Assembly: GCF_013318015.2 (NCBI RefSeq)
Contig: NZ_CP115842.1
Location: forward strand, 124,001 to 188,000
Length of the DNA stretch: 64,000 nucleotides
DNA from: Agrobacterium tumefaciens
Lineage (GTDB): Bacteria; Pseudomonadota; Alphaproteobacteria; Rhizobiales; Rhizobiaceae
Direction of reading: 5' to 3'
Position 1 is the stretch's first letter, and each line of letters starts with the position of its first letter. Shown here in pieces: positions 60,693-64,000 of this stretch. The translations under genes and the position numbers were made by a program. The notes beneath the pieces are model-generated. The model was not told the DNA's origin, did not search any database, and saw only the letters and a list, made by a program, of their open reading frames with translations.

Positions 60693-61583
60693 ATGGATAA
60701 GTTGAGCGAGATCGATGCCTTCGTCCGGGTTGCCGAAAGGCTGAATTTTGCCAAGGCCGGGCAGAGCCTGGGCCTGTCACCTTCTGCTGTCGGAAAAAGC
60801 GTTGCCCGACTGGAGGCATCTCTGGGCGTACGGCTGTTCAATCGCACCACCCGGCAGGTCTCCCTGACCAATGAAGGGGCAATGCTGTTTGAGCGGTATC
60901 GGTCCATCCTGACCGATCTGCGCGACGCACATGAAGCAGTCATGGACAATCTGGCCCTGCCCCGCGGCAGTCTGCGCGTGACGCTTCCGACAATCGGATA
61001 CCGCTTTCTGCTGCCGATAGTGCCTGAATTTCGCCGGCGTTATCCCGATATCGATCTGGAACTCGACTTTAACGACAGGCGCGTCGATCTGATCGAGGGC
61101 GGCTTTGATGCTGCAATCCGCAGTGGCGAGCTTGATGATTCCAGCCTGATAGCGCGGCGTCTTGGTCCATTCCGCTTCATTTTATGCGCGTCGCCGGACT
61201 ATTTTCAACGAATGGGCACACCCCTGCACCCCAGCCAATTGCCAGAGCATGATGCATTGCGCTTCCGCTTTCCGACCTCCGGCAGGTTTCAGGAATGGCT
61301 GCTGGAAAACGGCGACAACCCCCTGTCGAGCATGCGTATCGCCCTTACCTGCGGCAATATGGAGGCGATAAGGGCGGCGGCGATTAACGGGATGGGGCTC
61401 GCTTACATGCCTGAATTCCTGGCGACGGACCCCATCAGGGATGGCCTGCTCGAGACGGTCCTGAACGAGCATCTCGCCGCACCAGGCCAGTTTTCAATTG
61501 TCTGGCCATCAGCCCGCTTCATGGCGCCGCGGCTGCGCGCCTTCATCGATTTTGCGATCGAAAAGCTCTTTGTCGAAACCTGA
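60693..61583 (+). CDS. LysR-family regulator, divergent from the DHA2 pump
   Basis: A LysR regulator of 296 residues from ATG 60693 (GTG 60687 gives two more). The helix-turn-helix is FAKAGQSLGLSPSAVGKSVA and the wing is ASLGVRLFNRTTRQVSLTNE. The effector domain has GSLRVTLPTIGYRFLLPIVP and RRVDLIEGGFDAAIRSGELD. This is the sub-group often paired with divergent efflux or reductase genes. Its start is almost on top of a GATTA/TAATC repeat. Target is most likely the DHA2 pump gene. Confidence 0.9.
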   Translation: MDKLSEIDAFVRVAERLNFAKAGQSLGLSPSAVGKSVARLEASLGVRLFNRTTRQVSLTNEGAMLFERYRSILTDLRDAHEAVMDNLALPRGSLRVTLPTIGYRFLLPIVPEFRRRYPDIDLELDFNDRRVDLIEGGFDAAIRSGELDDSSLIARRLGPFRFILCASPDYFQRMGTPLHPSQLPEHDALRFRFPTSGRFQEWLLENGDNPLSSMRIALTCGNMEAIRAAAINGMGLAYMPEFLATDPIRDGLLETVLNEHLAAPGQFSIVWPSARFMAPRLRAFIDFAIEKLFVET

Positions 61584-61834
61584 CTGGAGTATCTGCGCAT
61601 GACAGATGCTGGCGGGCTTATGCGCGCCGGTGGAGTTCGTCCATTGAAGCCATCGGCGGACTAATACGGTGCATTTCTTGACCAATAAGACAGTGGTGGG
61701 TAAATAAGGGATGCTGATGAGGAGTTTATGACCATGGACAAAGATCGCCGATAATCCGGACTTACGTCGATGACAGCGCAGTCTTTTTAAAACGACGCGT
61801 TGGCTAGCTCAGCATTTGCATCAAAGGAACATTC

Positions 61835-62629
61835 ATGCCCAGACTTTCTGGAAAGACCGCACTCGTGACCGGCGCGGCACGCGGAATTGGTGCGGCTATC
61901 GCCCAAGCGTTTGCTGACGAGGGGGCACAGGTCATCGTTACCGATATAGACGTGGATGGCGGCTTGTTGACCGCAGGCTCAATCGGCGGGAGGTTTGTCC
62001 GTCTCGACGTCGCATGCGAGGCAGACTGGGCGAAAATTGCCAGTCAATTTCCCAAGATGGACGTCGTCGTCAACAATGCGGGAATAACAGGCTTTGAAGG
62101 ACCATTCGAAGGGGCCCCGCCAGCCCATGATCCAGAAAATGCCCAACTTGCTGATTGGCACAAGGTCCATGCGGTCAACCTGGATGGCACCTTTCTGGGC
62201 TGCCGTTATGCAATCCGCGCCATGCGAGCAAATGGTGCGGGGTCGATTATCAACATTTCCTCACGCTCAGGGCTTGTCGGAATTCCAATGGCAGCGGCCT
62301 ACGCCTCATCCAAGGCCGCCGTCCGCAACCACACCAAGAGCGTGGCCCTATATTGCGCCGGTCAGGGCCTGAACATCCGGTGCAATTCAATTCACCCTGC
62401 AGCCGTGATGACACCGATGTGGGAGCCGATGTTGGGAAATGGCCCGGATCGCAAAGATCGTGAAGCCGCGCTGGTCAAAGAAACGCCCATGCAACGCTTT
62501 GGCAGAGCCGAGGAGGTAGCCGCACTCGCAGTCCTGCTCGCATCTGACGAGGCAACTTATATGACTGGGGCCGAACTGAACATCGATGGCGGCATTCTTG
62601 CAGGATCAGCCGCAGCACCGGGAAACTAG
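61835..62629 (+). CDS. Short-chain dehydrogenase/reductase (classical SDR)
   Basis: A 264-residue SDR. Cofactor motif [20 protein letters not shown] (residues ~10-29); Asp-containing second strand ([11 protein letters not shown]) favours NAD; NNAG is near residue 88; and the active site is [20 protein letters not shown] with Tyr-x3-Lys (YASSK) near 152. The C-terminal [20 protein letters not shown] is the usual SDR end. AAAGGAAC five bases before ATG 61835 is the ribosome site. Relatives include cyclopentanol-, 3-alpha-hydroxysteroid- and glucose dehydrogenases; the substrate is not readable. The 251 bases upstream hold no recognised gene. Confidence 0.9.
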   Translation: MPRLSGKTALVTGAARGIGAAIAQAFADEGAQVIVTDIDVDGGLLTAGSIGGRFVRLDVACEADWAKIASQFPKMDVVVNNAGITGFEGPFEGAPPAHDPENAQLADWHKVHAVNLDGTFLGCRYAIRAMRANGAGSIINISSRSGLVGIPMAAAYASSKAAVRNHTKSVALYCAGQGLNIRCNSIHPAAVMTPMWEPMLGNGPDRKDREAALVKETPMQRFGRAEEVAALAVLLASDEATYMTGAELNIDGGILAGSAAAPGN

Positions 62630-62860
62630 AATAACGGGCTATGGAATGACCGCACCTTCTTGGTCCATTGCCCCCATTATGATGGAAGATAGTAAAGGTC
62701 GAACTTCCACCGACCAGTTCTGTGGCACTCCCGGCAAACGCGTCAAAACCTTGGATCATTTGGGAAGAGTTCGGCCCAAATGATTTATGACGGCAATTGG
62801 CGCAAACCGATCAATCTATGCGTTGACGATCGTCGCTAAAAACTCAAGACGCACCCAGAT

Positions 62861-62896
62861 GGAAAAGGCCCTCCCGGTTCGGAGAGGGCCTGTTTT
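62861..62896. terminator. Bidirectional rho-independent terminator
   Basis: Eight-bp stem AGGCCCTC / GAGGGCCT (62866-62873 and 62884-62891). GTTTT follows on the plus strand and TTTTCC on the minus strand. It ends the GCG_CRPN gene, whose stop is at 62899. The 269 bases from the SDR stop to the GCG_CRPN stop hold no other recognised gene. Confidence 0.8.
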
Positions 62897-62898
62897 CA

Positions 62899-63225
62899 TT
62901 ACCATCGATAGTCGCGACGGTCTCGCCATTCGCGATGTTCGCGCCAATCTCTGCGCTCGCGCCATTCTCTGCGGGCCTGACGTTCACGCCACTCCCTGCG
63001 GGCTTCCCAGCGATCACGTCTGTCCCAGCCGCGCTCATATCTCGGCGGTCCATTGGGCCGGCAATATCCGCGCGGCGATAGATGAAAGCCGCGTCCGCAA
63101 GCATAGTCCACACTTTGAACGTTGGATGCCAAGGGTGCGGCCGGTTGACCGACAGGCATAGCGTTCGCGCCACTGCCGAACAGGGCACCGAGAATTATTC
63201 CAGCGCTTAAAATCATCTTACGCAT
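62899..63225 (-). CDS. Small secreted GCG_CRPN-type protein with Arg/Trp-rich tail
   Basis: A 108-residue protein with a signal peptide (MRKMILSAGIILGALFGSGA, cut near ANA). The motif YACGRGFHLSPRGYCRPN at about 41-58 matches the GCG_CRPN prefix family of rhizobia and relatives. The last ~45 residues are a near-periodic run of Arg, Trp, Glu and Asp units of the form (R/E)(R/W)RE-W-R-(E/D)R. Such tails are very basic and may bind envelope polymers. The ribosome site AAGGAGG lies eight bases upstream of ATG 63225, and a strong terminator follows. Function unknown. Confidence 0.85.
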   Translation of the reverse strand: MRKMILSAGIILGALFGSGANAMPVGQPAAPLASNVQSVDYACGRGFHLSPRGYCRPNGPPRYERGWDRRDRWEARREWRERQARREWRERRDWREHREWRDRRDYRW

Positions 63226-63523
63226 TTCATCTCCCTCCTTCCGGGATGGAGGGATTTAGCGCCCTTTCCGGTGAACTGTGGCTGAATGAATCTTGATGTT
63301 TTCGTGGCAAAAACTCCACAATTGTGGCAGATGCCGGCTTCGCGTTTCGATCACTGCGAAAGGGTGAAGCGGCGTCAAGGCGGCGCGGCTCACTGCCCCG
63401 CCCCAGTCAATGCAGACCTGTTATTCGTTTATGTGCCAGTGGGTTGAAGGGGCGCGATGTATCCCCTCCGGTTGCAGTCCCGCGGTTTTCGTCATAGTCC
63501 TCAAGCGAATGAGGAGACGGTGA

Positions 63524-63742
63524 TTGAACCCCAATCTGGACACAAAGCCCGAACCAAAGCCAAAGAGCAAACGCCTCATCTGGCCTTGGGTGCTGTTGGC
63601 CGTTCTAACGCTTGCAGCCGTTCTTGCGCTTGCGGGCATCTATATTTACAGGGAGCTGACATCGACGGCCGAGGATCTGGCTCGAACCTGGCGCGACCTC
63701 GTGCAATTGTTCTGGCTGATAATGCCGGACCGTCAGCCCTAG
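63524..63742 (+). CDS. Small single-pass membrane protein
   Basis: A 72-residue protein with TTG start and a GAGGAGACGG ribosome site just upstream. A charged N-terminus (PKPKSKR) is followed by one transmembrane helix (WPWVLLAVLTLAAVLALAGI) and an amphipathic C-terminus, DLARTWRDLVQLFWLIMPD. A strong terminator about 65 bases downstream supports it being an expressed unit. Another plus-strand frame covers the same bases but has no ribosome site or protein-like features. No family recognised. Confidence 0.55.
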   Translation: MNPNLDTKPEPKPKSKRLIWPWVLLAVLTLAAVLALAGIYIYRELTSTAEDLARTWRDLVQLFWLIMPDRQP

Positions 63743-63793
63743 TCTTGGGTAACAGAAAGGCGCTAGTGGCAAAGCCTGAGCGCGGCATGGAAT

Positions 63794-63853
63794 CCCAAAA
63801 AAATTGAAGAGTTTGCGGCGGCGGTGTATCGGATCGCAAACTCTGTTTTTGGG
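63794..63853. terminator. Bidirectional rho-independent terminator
   Basis: Ten-bp stem AGAGTTTGCG / CGCAAACTCT (63808-63817 and 63835-63844), followed on the plus strand by GTTTTT. An outer CCCAAAAA / TTTTTGGG pair extends it. It ends the small membrane-protein transcript just before the next LysR start. Confidence 0.85.
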
Positions 63854-63860
63854 AACCTGA

Positions 63861-64000
63861 ATGCAACCGTCTTTTAGATTGCCGCCGCTGGAGGCGCTTG
63901 TTGTTTTTGAGGCCGCGTCCCGTTTGGGCAGCTTCTCCCGCGCGGGCAACGAGCTGGGCCTGACGCAGAGCGCCGTCAGCCGGCAGATCGGCAAGCTGGA
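63861..64000 (+). CDS. LysR-family regulator, N-terminal fragment (3' end outside window)
   Basis: The first 46 codons of a LysR protein: MQPSFRLPPLEALVVFEAAS, then LGSFSRAGNELGLTQSAVSR, a helix-turn-helix of GcvA-like regulators, before the window ends. The ATG overlaps the outermost terminator region by position only (8 bases downstream), so its promoter may lie within the hairpin or read through from upstream. Target genes lie outside the window. Confidence 0.85.
   Translation, partial: MQPSFRLPPLEALVVFEAASRLGSFSRAGNELGLTQSAVSRQIGKL

Noticed and set aside
1..64000. CRISPR array, prophage or toxin-antitoxin module
   Set aside because: No regularly spaced repeats, phage structural genes or paired small toxin/antitoxin genes were seen.

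Overview
The window is a high-GC, gene-dense chromosomal or megaplasmid segment from an alphaproteobacterium, most likely a Rhizobiaceae member (Rhizobium/Agrobacterium group). The grounds are the ExoF-like polysaccharide exporter, the many LysR regulators and ABC importers, a GCG_CRPN-type secreted protein and strong AGGAGG-type ribosome binding sites. Species was not determined. No tRNA, rRNA, CRISPR array or phage genes were seen.

Region 1 (1-15054) is an exopolysaccharide locus. A partial sugar C-methyltransferase, a glucose-1-phosphate cytidylyltransferase and a PIG-L deacetylase overlap by ATGA junctions. They are followed by a LuxR-type regulator with a degenerate receiver, a Wzz/BY-kinase-like co-polymerase and an ExoF-like outer-membrane exporter. 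On the other strand gmd, fcl and a secreted parallel beta-helix protein form a tightly coupled GDP-fucose operon. The beta-helix gene is split by a 1597-bp ISNCY-type insertion sequence with a 9-bp target duplication; removing the element and one repeat restores an open frame of about 824 codons. A SAM methyltransferase is transcribed divergently from gmd.

Region 2 (15153-24008) holds unlinked accessory genes: a LysR regulator, a secreted dienelactone-hydrolase-like protein, a NepI-like efflux pump, a cyclophilin-fold protein, an iron-permease-family protein, a BacA/YddA-like ABC exporter and a membrane diguanylate cyclase.

Region 3 (24075-29616) is a four-gene operon, GH15 glucoamylase - gnd - zwf - polyphosphate-type glucokinase. 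It could take an alpha-glucan to ribulose-5-phosphate, lacking only 6-phosphogluconolactonase.

Region 4 (29962-42952) is a long minus-strand catabolic cluster. It has a LysR regulator, an omega-amidase-like nitrilase, an RraA-like protein, a polyamine-type ABC importer, ethanolamine ammonia-lyase (eutB, eutC), two flavoproteins resembling GlpA and GlpB, and an FGGY kinase. No microcompartment genes accompany eutBC.

Region 5 (43371-53394) is a second minus-strand catabolic cluster under a MarR-type regulator. It encodes a Dpp/Opp-type importer with a fused two-domain ATPase, two DadA/PuuB-type flavin oxidases, an SDR and a cupin.

Region 6 (53726-64000) contains a large exported protein of unknown function, a divergent Lrp / methionine-gamma-lyase-like pair, a MYG1-family protein, a DHA2 efflux pump with a divergent LysR regulator, an SDR, a GCG_CRPN protein, a small membrane protein and the start of another LysR gene.
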